A stretch of DNA of 8,645 nt, from NCBI GenBank assembly GCA_938074135.1, contig CALJFL010000090.1, positions 1 through 8,645 on the forward strand, written 5' to 3'. A program made the translations under genes and the position numbers. Shown here piece after piece: positions 1 to 7,053 of the stretch (position 1 is its first letter; the number at the start of each line of letters is the position of its first letter). The notes below the pieces were generated by a model. That model made no database searches. It had not been told where the DNA came from and saw nothing but the letters and a program-made list of their open reading frames with translations. The DNA is from an uncultured Halieaceae bacterium. Its GTDB lineage: Bacteria; Pseudomonadota; Gammaproteobacteria; Pseudomonadales; Halieaceae.

Positions 1-96
1 GAATTGGTTTTCTGTGTTTGCGTCATACAATCATAGCGCAAGGTCAACACCATTGATCTCGCGCAATAAGTTGTCGGAATTGGCCCGCTCTGCCCG

Positions 97-1419
97 CTAC
101 CGATCGAAGTACTCGCGACTGAGCGAGAAGACGACTGGCGCAAGCAACAACAGGGCGATCAGGTTTGGAATGGCCATGAACGCGTTGAGTGTATCGGCGA
201 TGAGCCATACCATTTCGAGCTCGACCACCGTTCCTATAGGTATGGCCAGCACCCAGGCCAGCCGGAATGGCAAAACGCCGCGGGTTCCCACCAGGAACAC
301 CACGCAGCGCTCCCCGTAGAATGACCAGCCGATCATGGTGGTAAAGGCGAACAGGCATAAGCCCAGTGTGACAATATATTGACCACCGGGAAAGGCCTGG
401 GCAAAAGCCATCGACGTGAGACTGGCGCCGCTCACTCCGCTGGGCAGCACGTCCATGATCACAATGACCAGGCCGGTCATTGTGCAGACAACAAGCGTGT
501 CGATAAAGGTACCCAGCATGGCGATCATCCCCTGCTCCACTGGCTGGTCCGTGCGGGCGGCCGCGTGTGCGATCGGGGCGCTGCCAAGGCCGGCCTCGTT
601 GGAAAATATTCCGCGGGCCACACCAAAACGCAAGGCCGCCCAAACTGATGCCCCGGCAAAACCGCCGGCAGCAGCCGAGCCGGTCAGCGCCGATTCCACA
701 ATGGTGACGATTGCAGCGGGCACCTCAGCGATGTGCACGATAATAACCACGAGACTCATCAGTATGTAACTCAGGGCCATCATCGGCACCAGCCAGCTGG
801 CGACACTGGCAATCCGCCGAATACCACCGAGGATAACGGCAGCGACAAGAAGCATTAGCACCAGGCCGGTGACCAGCGGCGGCACTGAGAAGGAGTCGTG
901 CAAGACCTGGGATACGGAGTTTGACTGAACCGTGTTGGCAATGCCAAAACCAGCCAGGCTACCAAACAGAGCAAAGGCAAAGCCCAGCCAGTGCCAGCGC
1001 TTATGCAAACCGTTGCGGATATAGTACATGGGGCCGCCGCTGAAGTTGCCCTGCCCATCCTTCTCACGGTAGCGCACTGCACAGACCGCCTCGGCATACT
1101 TGGTGGCCATCCCCACCAATGCCGTAATCCACATCCAGAAAAGTGCCCCGGGACCGCCCAGGGCAATAGCCGTTGCCACGCCAGCGATATTGCCGGTGCC
1201 AATGGTCGCCGAGAGCGACGTCATGAGCGCACTGAAGGGTGAAATATCACCCTCACCGCGACCCGCGCGCCCTTGTAATAGCAACCGCAGAGCGACCGGT
1301 ATTTTGCGGACTGTGGCGAAACGCAGACCGATACTCAGGTAAAAGCCCGTACCCAGTAACAGCACCAGCATCACCGGTCCCCAGGCCCAGCCATTTACGG
1401 TGGTTATCAATTCAGTCAT
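97..1419 (-). CDS. AGCS-family sodium:alanine/glycine symporter
   Basis: Inner-membrane secondary transporter of 440 residues that by family imports alanine, glycine or related small amino acids with Na+ (or H+). Hydrophobic segments run through the whole protein. Family blocks seen in order: ATIGTGNIAGVATAIALGGPG (residues 71-91, unwound-helix cation/substrate region), GNFSGGPMYYI (124-134), RGIFSNEAGLGSAPIAHAAA (269-288) and the helix beginning MLGTFIDTLVVCTMTG (301-316). The length is at the short end for the family, but both ends look natural, with a brief N-terminal lead-in and a short charged tail. The ATG at 1419 is preceded by a purine-rich AAGGGGA ribosome binding site about 9 bases upstream. 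It lies 52 bp after the stop of the PLP-dependent enzyme on the same strand, so cotranscription is possible, but an own promoter is not excluded. The family call is firm; the substrate (L- or D-alanine, glycine, other) cannot be read from the sequence. Confidence 0.95.
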   Translation of the reverse strand: MTELITTVNGWAWGPVMLVLLLGTGFYLSIGLRFATVRKIPVALRLLLQGRAGRGEGDISPFSALMTSLSATIGTGNIAGVATAIALGGPGALFWMWITALVGMATKYAEAVCAVRYREKDGQGNFSGGPMYYIRNGLHKRWHWLGFAFALFGSLAGFGIANTVQSNSVSQVLHDSFSVPPLVTGLVLMLLVAAVILGGIRRIASVASWLVPMMALSYILMSLVVIIVHIAEVPAAIVTIVESALTGSAAAGGFAGASVWAALRFGVARGIFSNEAGLGSAPIAHAAARTDQPVEQGMIAMLGTFIDTLVVCTMTGLVIVIMDVLPSGVSGASLTSMAFAQAFPGGQYIVTLGLCLFAFTTMIGWSFYGERCVVFLVGTRGVLPFRLAWVLAIPIGTVVELEMVWLIADTLNAFMAIPNLIALLLLAPVVFSLSREYFDR

Positions 1420-1471
1420 GGCCGTTTCCCCTTATTGTTATGATTCTGACGTTGTGACTACCGACTTTATC

Positions 1472-2464
1472 TTACCAGCGAAATCCGCCGCTCTGGGGAA
1501 ACAGCCCGAACAAACCGCCCGTATGAACAAACACGATGTCGTGGCAGGACGCAAAACGCCCGGCGGCTGCTTCTGCCAACAGGCCCTGAAATGCCTTACC
1601 GGTATAGACCGGGTCAAGCACCAGGCCCTCAAGAGCGGCCAGCTCCCTGATCAGGTCAAATGTCTCTTTACTGGCGATACCGTAGCCATCGCCGACATAG
1701 CCATCGATAACACGTGGTTCCAAGTCGAAGTGAGGAACGTCGGGGTAGCGCCCCGACCAGTCCTGCGCATCGGCGGTTACCTTGTCGAGAAAATAGCGCT
1801 CGTTATCACAGACATTGACGCCCCAGACGGTCGCCGGCAGGTCGTGCAAGTGGGCGCCAAGCGTCAGCCCAGCCTGGGTGCCACCGGACCCGGTAGCCGT
1901 TACGATATGGGCTTTTTCAATACCCTCACGGCGGAAGTCCTCGCGCAGTTCCTCGCTGGCCGCGATATAACCCCAGGCTCCCAGGCCGTCACTACCGCCG
2001 GTTGGTATTGCCAATGCCTTGTGGCCCAAACCCGCGTAATAGTCTTGCCACTCCTCGAATAGCTGGTCTATCTCAGCGAAGAAGCGCCTGGCGGGATAGC
2101 AACTGATCCTGGCTCCTGCCAGCCGGTCCAATAGATAATTGCCCTCGTCGGTCTGAGGTTCATCGCCACGCAATAGTAAGTGAACTTGCAGGCCTAACTG
2201 GGCGCCAACAAAAGCCGTGGCTCGACAGTGATTACTCTGCAAGCCCCCACAGGTGATCAGGGTGTCGTAGCCGTTATCGATGGCGTGCGCGGCAATAAAC
2301 TCCAGTTTGCGGACCTTGTTACCACTGAGGGTGCTGCCAGTGAGGTCGTCCCGCTTGACCCAGATACGCTGCCCTTTGCCCCAGCGCTCGGTGGCTCTGG
2401 TCAGCAGTTGCAGCGGGGTCGGTGTCTGGGCGAGTTTAAGGCGCCGCGGGTAGTGCAGGGTCAT
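1472..2464 (-). CDS. PLP-dependent D-cysteine desulfhydrase-type enzyme (ACC deaminase family)
   Basis: Fold-type II PLP enzyme of 330 residues, a usual length for the 1-aminocyclopropane-1-carboxylate (ACC) deaminase/D-cysteine desulfhydrase family. Features seen: WVKRDDLTG (35-43), the PLP lysine K50 in SGNKVRKLEF, the QSNH loop (76-79) with S77, the phosphate-binding TGSGGTQAG (191-199), Y261 in GDGYGIA, LDPVYTGKA (283-291) and VHTGG (313-317). Specificity: ACC deaminases have Glu after the conserved VY (residue 295 in the Pseudomonas enzyme) and Leu in HLGG (residue 322). This protein has T288 and T315, the pattern of D-cysteine desulfhydrases, which make pyruvate, H2S and ammonia. L-cysteate sulfo-lyase (CuyA) belongs to the same family and is an alternative. 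The ATG lies one base after the yajC stop (TAG-G-ATG), so translation is probably coupled to yajC. The start agrees with the family's N-terminus. Confidence 0.9.
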   Translation of the reverse strand: MTLHYPRRLKLAQTPTPLQLLTRATERWGKGQRIWVKRDDLTGSTLSGNKVRKLEFIAAHAIDNGYDTLITCGGLQSNHCRATAFVGAQLGLQVHLLLRGDEPQTDEGNYLLDRLAGARISCYPARRFFAEIDQLFEEWQDYYAGLGHKALAIPTGGSDGLGAWGYIAASEELREDFRREGIEKAHIVTATGSGGTQAGLTLGAHLHDLPATVWGVNVCDNERYFLDKVTADAQDWSGRYPDVPHFDLEPRVIDGYVGDGYGIASKETFDLIRELAALEGLVLDPVYTGKAFQGLLAEAAAGRFASCHDIVFVHTGGLFGLFPQSGGFRW

Positions 2465-2465
2465 C

Positions 2466-2801
2466 CTAGCCTATGGACTTCAGGGTACCCTTGGGCAGAA
2501 CGGCATGAATGTGTACACGCTGAAACTTCATATCTACCTTATCGGATACATTTAAAACGATGTAGCTGTCATCCAGGGACGTGATCTTGCCCAGTATTCC
2601 CGATGTAGTCACCACCTCATCCCCTTTATTCAGGGCTGCCACCATCTCCGTATGTTCTTTCTGCCGCTTGCGTTGCGGGCGAATGGCGATGAAATAAAAT
2701 AAAACAAACAGCCCGACGAGGAAAAAGATCTGAAACATTTCACCGCCCTGGGCAGCGCCACCAGCGGCCTGTGCATGGGCATCGGCTATAAACAAACTCA
2801 T
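2466..2801 (-). CDS. yajC: Preprotein translocase accessory subunit YajC
   Basis: Small inner-membrane protein of 111 residues that associates with SecDF-YidC and the SecYEG translocon. Features seen: a short Ala/Gly-rich periplasmic N-terminus (1-20), one transmembrane helix FQIFFLVGLFVLFYFIAI (about 23-40), the hallmark RPQRKRQKEH (41-50) just after it, then the cytoplasmic beta-rich domain with GDEVVTTSGILGKI (60-73) and the ending LPKGTLKSI (102-110), very like Pseudomonas YajC. An AGGA ribosome binding site lies 8 bases before the ATG. The context is odd: YajC is normally encoded in tgt-yajC-secD-secF, but here it lies between exonuclease III (91 bp upstream) and a D-cysteine desulfhydrase-type gene that begins one base after its stop. 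It may be a relocated single copy or a second paralogue. The identity of the protein is not in doubt. Confidence 0.96.
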   Translation of the reverse strand: MSLFIADAHAQAAGGAAQGGEMFQIFFLVGLFVLFYFIAIRPQRKRQKEHTEMVAALNKGDEVVTTSGILGKITSLDDSYIVLNVSDKVDMKFQRVHIHAVLPKGTLKSIG

Positions 2802-2892
2802 AGAGAATATCCTGTTACGTTAAGAAGTTGGGGAAGCCTAAAACGACCGGTTAATGTACAAGGTTTGTGCCATGCTCGCAATCGAGCGGGAC

Positions 2893-3675
2893 TTAGGGCT
2901 CGATCGTCAGTGCATAGTCCATGATCTGGGGCGCATGATCGGAGAACCGCTCGTCCTTGTAAATGGATGCGTCCTGTACCGTAGCGGCGAGGCCCGGTGT
3001 GATCATCTGATAGTCCAGTCGCCAGCCCACGTTCTTGGCCCAGGCCTGACCGCGATTGGACCACCAGGTGTACTGCTCTGGCTCCTGATTAACCAACCTG
3101 AAGGAATCGATGTAACCCACCTCGTCATAGACTGTATCCAGCCAGGCCCGTTCTTCTGGTAAAAAGCCTGAGTTCTTCCGATTGGCGCGCCAGTTCTTTA
3201 GATCAATTTCTTTGTGGCAGATATTCCAGTCGGCACAAATAATGAATTCTCGCCGCTTGCGCCTGAGGGCACGCAAGTGTTCAACAAAGGCCTCGAGAAA
3301 CAGGTTCTTGCGTTCCTGGGCCTGCTCGCTGCTGGAGCCAGAGGGCACGTAAAGTGATATAACGCTCAGGCCTTTAAAGTCAGCCTGCAGGTAGCGACCT
3401 TCAGAATCCAGCGGATCCCAGCCGAGGCTGGTAATGACCTTGCGCGGCTTCACCCGACTGTACAGTGCAGTGCCGCTATAACCCTTCTTCTGTGCGTCGT
3501 TGTAGAAACAGTGATAGCCCTGTGGGCAGAACATGGCGTCGCCCAGCTGATGCTCCTGGGCCTTGGTCTCCTGTATACAAATTACATCGGCGTTCTGCGC
3601 AGGTAGCCAGTCAAAGAAGCCCTTGCGAGCCGCTGCCCGAATGCCATTAGTGTTGCAGCTTATAATCCTTGCCAT
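2893..3675 (-). CDS. xthA: Exodeoxyribonuclease III (AP endonuclease family, Crc-related)
   Basis: Mg2+-dependent DNA repair nuclease of the endonuclease/exonuclease/phosphatase fold, 260 residues. By family it cuts at abasic sites and removes 3' blocking groups. Catalytic positions seen: N8 in CNTNG, E36 in IQETKA, Y109 in LYVPSG, D149 and N151 in CADWNI, D221 in WRLDYQ, and D246-H247 in FSDHAP. Blocks such as RRKRRE (138-143), KNWR (160-163) and GFLPEERAWLD (170-180) place it with the subgroup from which the Pseudomonas RNA-binding regulator Crc arose. Crc has lost the catalytic residues at the equivalent sites, whereas this protein keeps them, so an active nuclease is expected. The ATG at 3675 has a GAGG-type ribosome binding site about 7 bases upstream. 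It is divergent from marR and upstream of yajC on the same strand. Confidence 0.95.
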   Translation of the reverse strand: MARIISCNTNGIRAAARKGFFDWLPAQNADVICIQETKAQEHQLGDAMFCPQGYHCFYNDAQKKGYSGTALYSRVKPRKVITSLGWDPLDSEGRYLQADFKGLSVISLYVPSGSSSEQAQERKNLFLEAFVEHLRALRRKRREFIICADWNICHKEIDLKNWRANRKNSGFLPEERAWLDTVYDEVGYIDSFRLVNQEPEQYTWWSNRGQAWAKNVGWRLDYQMITPGLAATVQDASIYKDERFSDHAPQIMDYALTIEP

Positions 3676-3703
3676 GCTCGCCTCGATGCCTCACGGAGGC
3701 CGC

Positions 3704-3732
3704 AGTGTAGCGGAACGCCCGCATGTGACCAA
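3704..3732 (-). promoter_or_regulatory. Candidate sigma70 promoter for xthA
   Basis: Read on the minus strand, TTGGTC (3732-3727) and TACACT (3709-3704) are separated by exactly 17 bases. The -10 box matches the consensus at four of six positions and the -35 at three. Transcription would start near 3697, leaving a leader of about 20 bases before the ATG at 3675. This rests on pattern matching only, and such matches are common by chance. Confidence 0.3.
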
Positions 3733-3747
3733 CTTTTACAAAATGTT
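3731..3747. promoter_or_regulatory. Candidate operator: imperfect 17-bp palindrome
   Basis: The segment AACTTTTACAAAATGTT reads as its own reverse complement at 12 of 17 positions: outer arms AAC/GTT and inner arms TTT/AAA match, with a mismatch between them and at the centre. Size and style suit a MarR-type dimer site. It touches the proposed -35 box of xthA and lies about 115 bases before the marR start, in the divergent intergenic region. Binding by the neighbouring MarR protein is an inference; AT-rich palindromes of this quality can occur by chance. Confidence 0.3.
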
Positions 3748-3806
3748 AAACCTGTGGAGGCGATTTGCCCGCCATAAACCCCCGAAAATCTGCTATGTTT
3801 GGGCAC

Positions 3807-3835
3807 CTGATCCGGTACTGTAAGTTAGCGATAAT
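3807..3835 (+). promoter_or_regulatory. Candidate sigma70 promoter for marR-ligase
   Basis: GATAAT (3830-3835) matches the -10 consensus at five of six positions. CTGATC (3807-3812), 17 bases upstream, matches the -35 at only three of six. The start would be near 3842, about 20 bases before the GTG of marR. A perfect 8-bp palindrome ATAATTAT (3831-3838) overlaps the -10 box and could be a repressor contact. The weak -35 would suit a regulated promoter. Confidence 0.25.
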
Positions 3836-3862
3836 TATAAAATCTACGCAGGAACAATAACG

Positions 3863-4369
3863 GTGAGCAAAACCACAGCAGAAACCAACCAGCAAATTGC
3901 CTATCAGCTATCTAACAATCTCTCGAGACTGCTACGAGAATTCTCCAGGGACTTTGAAACCCGGATAAGGCTGCTGTTGAATGAACGTGGTCATCCCGAC
4001 ATTAGGCCGTCTCATAGCGCGGTCTTTGCCAATCTGGGACTGGGCGCTGTCAGGGTGACCGAACTCGCCGAACGCGCTCAGGTGACGCAGCAGGCGATGG
4101 GTAAAATGTTAAAAGAACTCGAGCGCATGGGTTACATCGCGCGAGCGGTCGATGAGGGTGACAAACGAGCCAAGGAAATAAAGTTGACTGAGCGAGGCAT
4201 TCAACTGGTAGCAGACAGTATGGAGGTGATGGCAGAGGTTCGCGAACACTATGCCCGCCGCGTTGGCAGCGAGGAGCTCGACGCGCTGGAAGAGTCGCTG
4301 CGCAACGCGGTCCGTAACTTGAATCTCGAATACCTGCCCGAGTCATGGGCAGACACCACAACAGGATAA
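3863..4369 (+). CDS. MarR-family transcriptional regulator
   Basis: Winged helix-turn-helix regulator of 168 residues, expected to act as a dimer. Helical dimerisation segments lie at about 10-42 and 114-155. The DNA-binding helices span about 65-92 (VTELAERAQVTQQAMGKMLKELERMGYI), and the wing follows with the family's D-x-R motif (D100, R102) and KLTERG (107-112). The start is a GTG at 3863 with AGGA 9 bases upstream; there is no in-frame ATG upstream and the first internal Met is residue 79, so GTG is the only sensible start. The stop is 11 bases before the acyl-CoA ligase start, indicating one transcript. Many MarR proteins beside acid:CoA ligases respond to the acyl-CoA product or the free acid, so the likely targets are its own operon and perhaps the divergent xthA. 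The ligand cannot be told from the sequence. Confidence 0.93.
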   Translation: MSKTTAETNQQIAYQLSNNLSRLLREFSRDFETRIRLLLNERGHPDIRPSHSAVFANLGLGAVRVTELAERAQVTQQAMGKMLKELERMGYIARAVDEGDKRAKEIKLTERGIQLVADSMEVMAEVREHYARRVGSEELDALEESLRNAVRNLNLEYLPESWADTTTG

Positions 4370-4380
4370 GTCGATCGAAC

Positions 4381-6084
4381 ATGAATAGTGATGCTACAGA
4401 GATATTGGCCGCCCAAAAGACAGCCGTCGCCCAACTTACCGCCGAAGGTGCCCCCTTCGAATTGATTGACCGCCAGGTTAATGGCGTACCACTGCGATGC
4501 TTCAAGCAGGCCCCCACCACCCTGCGCGATGCGCTGGCAGAGGGACGCAAGCATGGGGAACGTGTTTGCGTGACCTACGAGGATGAGCGATTCAGCTTCG
4601 ATGAGCTGTTTATCATGGTCGACAAACTGGCTAACAACCTGGTTAACCACTACCAGATCTGCAAAGGTGATCGCGTGGCGATTGCCATGCGCAATTACCC
4701 TGAATGGATGGCCGCTTATATTGCGACTGTTTCCATCGGCGCCATCGTGGTGCCACTGAACAGCTGGGCGCAACCCGACGAGCTGGAATATCTGCTCAGT
4801 GACTCCGGGGCAAAGTTGGTATTTACCGATCAACAACGGGCCGGATACCTGGCTGACCGACTGGAACGCCTGCAATGTAAAGCGGTGGTTGTGCGCGGCG
4901 ATGTCTCGCAGCTCGGTGATGGCTTCGACAGCTTTGAATCCACCCAGAGCGGGCCCGCAGATATGCCGGATATTGATATCGCTTCTGGTGACCTGGCGAT
5001 GATCATGTATACCTCCGGCACGACCGGCAAGCCCAAAGGCGCGGCTTCAACCCATTTCGCCATCTGCCAGGCGCTGTACAATATGGAGATGAACGCCTAT
5101 GCCTCGGCCATGGCTAATCCCGATACTGTCGGCAAGATGATGTCCAGCGGTCACGAGCCGGCGACGCTACTGGCGGTGCCGCTGTTCCATGTTTCCGGGT
5201 GTTATGCGGTCTTTATGCTCAATCTCCGGGGCGGCCGTAAGACCTCGATTATGTACAAGTGGAATCCGGAAGACGCGCTGCGCATTATTGAAGCAGAACG
5301 CATCAGTGTATTTACCGGTGTCCCGGCGATGACCATAGCCCTGCTGGAATCACCGGCCTTTGACAGTACAGACACTTCCAGTCTGTTCTCCATGGGCGCT
5401 GGCGGCACGGCCTCGCCACCGCACCTGAAGGACCTGATTTACGACAAACTGCCTGACGCCTACCCGGGCACCGGCTACGGCATGACGGAAACCAACGCAA
5501 CCGGCTCGAGCGTCACCGGCGAAGCCTATCGCCTGCGGCCAGAGGCGTCTGGCCTTGTCACAGCGATCGTTGACTGCAAAACGGTGGATGAAAATGGTAA
5601 CGACCTGCCACCGGGCAGCACCGGTGAGTTTTATCTGCGCAGCCCGACCAATGTTCAGCAGTACTGGAATCTACCGGAAGCCACCGCTGAAACATTCAAA
5701 GACGGCTGGGTTGCCACAGGCGATGTGGGCTATATCGACGAGGAAGGTTTTCTCTACGTGGTCGACCGTATCAAGGATATGGTCATTCGCGGCGGCGAAA
5801 ACATCTACCCTATCGAGGTCGAAGGGCTACTGCTCACTCACCCGGCGGTACGCGAGGCCGCTGTTTACGGCGTGCCACACGATACCTGGGGTGAAGAACT
5901 TGCGGCCACGGTGTATGCAGACCCCGCTGTAGATGCCGAGGAACTCAAGGGGTTTCTGCGCCCGAAACTGGCGGCCTACAAAGTCCCCGAGTACATCACT
6001 GTCAGCGACACACCGTTGGTCAAGAATGCCACCGGCAAGCTGATCAAGAAGGAAATTCGTCAGGATTATCTGGACAGCCTCTAG
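4381..6084 (+). CDS. Class I adenylate-forming acyl-CoA synthetase/ligase
   Basis: ATP-dependent acid:CoA ligase of the ANL superfamily, 567 residues: it adenylates a carboxylic acid and transfers the acyl group to CoA. Motifs in order: the P-loop YTSGTTGKPKG (210-220), PLFHVSG (267-273), GTGYGMTET (363-371, adenine/Mg site), ATGD with D448 (ribose), the hinge region DRIKDMVIRGGENIYP (462-477), and the catalytic lysine K553 in NATGKLIKKE. All key residues are present. The N-terminal 45 residues before the conserved core are a little longer than in minimal ligases. I chose the ATG at 4381, 11 bases after the marR stop, with AGGA at 4363-4366 (a rather long 14-base spacing). An in-frame ATG at 4345 would overlap marR and add 12 residues with no family likeness. 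It could be a medium/long-chain fatty-acid or an aromatic-acid ligase; the sequence does not settle which. Confidence 0.93.
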   Translation: MNSDATEILAAQKTAVAQLTAEGAPFELIDRQVNGVPLRCFKQAPTTLRDALAEGRKHGERVCVTYEDERFSFDELFIMVDKLANNLVNHYQICKGDRVAIAMRNYPEWMAAYIATVSIGAIVVPLNSWAQPDELEYLLSDSGAKLVFTDQQRAGYLADRLERLQCKAVVVRGDVSQLGDGFDSFESTQSGPADMPDIDIASGDLAMIMYTSGTTGKPKGAASTHFAICQALYNMEMNAYASAMANPDTVGKMMSSGHEPATLLAVPLFHVSGCYAVFMLNLRGGRKTSIMYKWNPEDALRIIEAERISVFTGVPAMTIALLESPAFDSTDTSSLFSMGAGGTASPPHLKDLIYDKLPDAYPGTGYGMTETNATGSSVTGEAYRLRPEASGLVTAIVDCKTVDENGNDLPPGSTGEFYLRSPTNVQQYWNLPEATAETFKDGWVATGDVGYIDEEGFLYVVDRIKDMVIRGGENIYPIEVEGLLLTHPAVREAAVYGVPHDTWGEELAATVYADPAVDAEELKGFLRPKLAAYKVPEYITVSDTPLVKNATGKLIKKEIRQDYLDSL

Positions 6085-6103
6085 ACTCGTTGGGCGAATG
6101 CCA

Positions 6104-6124
6104 CCCTCGGTCGGTACTCGGGGG
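6104..6124. other. Weak hairpin between convergent genes
   Basis: CCCTCG (6104-6109) can pair with CGGGGG (6119-6124), including one G-U pair, around a 9-base loop, in the 49-bp gap where the ligase and outer-membrane protein genes converge. No T tract follows on either strand, so it is not a convincing intrinsic terminator, but its position would suit transcript-end protection. Confidence 0.2.
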
Positions 6125-6133
6125 ATCACAGTA

Positions 6134-7048
6134 TCAAAAGCGGTACTGCAGTGCCGCTCCATAACTGTCGAAGTCGCTGCCGGTTCGGGTCACCACACCC
6201 GTGCTGGCATTGAGCTTTAGCGAGAGATGCCTGCTCAGCGGTGTGGAAAAAGTGGCACCCCAGCGTGAGTTTTCCAGTGCATCGTCGCGGTCGTCGCCGT
6301 TAAGACTCGTTTCGCCGCCACCGTAAAAGTTGGCATTCAACGATACCCACCGACCGCGGGCAAGGTAGTAAACAAGGTGCCCCTGCAGGGAGTACAGTGG
6401 ATCCTGCTCCAGCTTGTTGCCGCTGTAGAAATCGTCATTGTCCTCGTAAAAGCGCACGGAGCCGGCGAGATCAAAGTGCCAGCGGCCCACCCGGTAGGAC
6501 ATGCCCAGTCCCGGACGCAGTAGCCAGCGGTTGGCGCCGGCATTGAGAAGGTTTTCCGAGTTATAGGTTCCCACTGGCACAACCGCTTGCAAACTGGCGC
6601 CCATCACCAGGCCGGGCTCCCAGGTGGTGAATTCGGCCAGCTTCATGGCCGGTGCACCGAAAAAATTCCAGCTTACGCGAACCCTGGGATCGATGTATTC
6701 GCAGCGCCGCCCCTCGACAAATTCACCTTGAAATATGGCCGAGCCTTCGTAGCAGGTCCGCCCGACTGCAAGATCCAGCTTGCCGGAATCCTGGCCCAGG
6801 GCAAAGGAGTGGGCGAACCCCATCACGCCGGTATCAATGGTCAGCTCAAGATCCTGGATGACCGTACTGTTGGCTGGCGAAATATCGCCCTCGGAGCGAG
6901 CCGCTCCGACCACCATAAACGTCTCACCGATGGGAAGATTGGTATAGGAACGCGGCTCCAGTTCCTGCGCCCCGGCCTGGCTCATTCCCATCGCGCCTAG
7001 CATGAGTCCGAGTACGGCCAGGCCACAGCGAGGCAGATACCTTGTCAC
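6134..7048 (-). CDS. Outer-membrane beta-barrel, phenol-degradation MetA-like transporter family
   Basis: Predicted outer-membrane protein of 304 residues. A signal peptide is clear: arginines at 3 and 7, a hydrophobic core (about 8-22) and a cleavage site after A27 (AGA-QE). The mature part begins EPRSYTNLPIGE (31-42), typical of the MetA-pathway-of-phenol-degradation family (Pfam Phenol_MetA_deg), and carries the family's PVGTYN turn (158-163) and N-x-W-x-L-x-P region (173-179). Alternating aromatic/hydrophobic strands continue to the end, and the last residue is Phe (QYRF), the usual outer-membrane assembly signal. C99 and C116 could form a disulfide. The start is a GTG five bases after the Nu-class GST stop; no in-frame ATG lies before the signal peptide, and the ribosome binding site is weak, suggesting coupling to the upstream gene. 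The family is associated with passage of aromatic or hydrophobic compounds, but few members are tested. Confidence 0.85.
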   Translation of the reverse strand: MTRYLPRCGLAVLGLMLGAMGMSQAGAQELEPRSYTNLPIGETFMVVGAARSEGDISPANSTVIQDLELTIDTGVMGFAHSFALGQDSGKLDLAVGRTCYEGSAIFQGEFVEGRRCEYIDPRVRVSWNFFGAPAMKLAEFTTWEPGLVMGASLQAVVPVGTYNSENLLNAGANRWLLRPGLGMSYRVGRWHFDLAGSVRFYEDNDDFYSGNKLEQDPLYSLQGHLVYYLARGRWVSLNANFYGGGETSLNGDDRDDALENSRWGATFSTPLSRHLSLKLNASTGVVTRTGSDFDSYGAALQYRF

Positions 7049-7053
7049 GATGG

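Noticed and set aside
18..41. Inverted repeat TTGCG/CGCAA downstream of the symporter as a terminator
   Set aside because: Only five base pairs with a 14-base loop and no T tract; the first 96 bases otherwise show no gene or clear signal.
44..643. Long open frame of 199 codons on the minus strand opposite the symporter's other frames
   Set aside because: It overlaps the well-supported symporter gene in another frame; the translation is rich in Arg, Gly and His, has no family motifs, and looks like a shadow of GC-rich coding DNA.
1400..2062. Open frame of 220 codons on the plus strand
   Set aside because: It lies antisense to the PLP-dependent enzyme, which has all family motifs; the plus-strand translation shows no recognisable domain.
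2874..2887. Hairpin GCTCG-CAAT-CGAGC just after xthA
   Set aside because: A five-pair stem overlapping the 3' end region with no following T run on the minus strand, so it is not convincing as an intrinsic terminator.
3688..3700. Hairpin GCCTC-ACG-GAGGC in the xthA leader
   Set aside because: Five pairs with a three-base loop; too short to call a riboswitch or attenuator, and it would lie at the proposed transcript start.
4345..4380. Upstream ATG for the acyl-CoA ligase, giving 579 residues
   Set aside because: It overlaps the end of marR and adds 12 basic residues without family similarity; the ATG at 4381 follows an AGGA and fits the family better.
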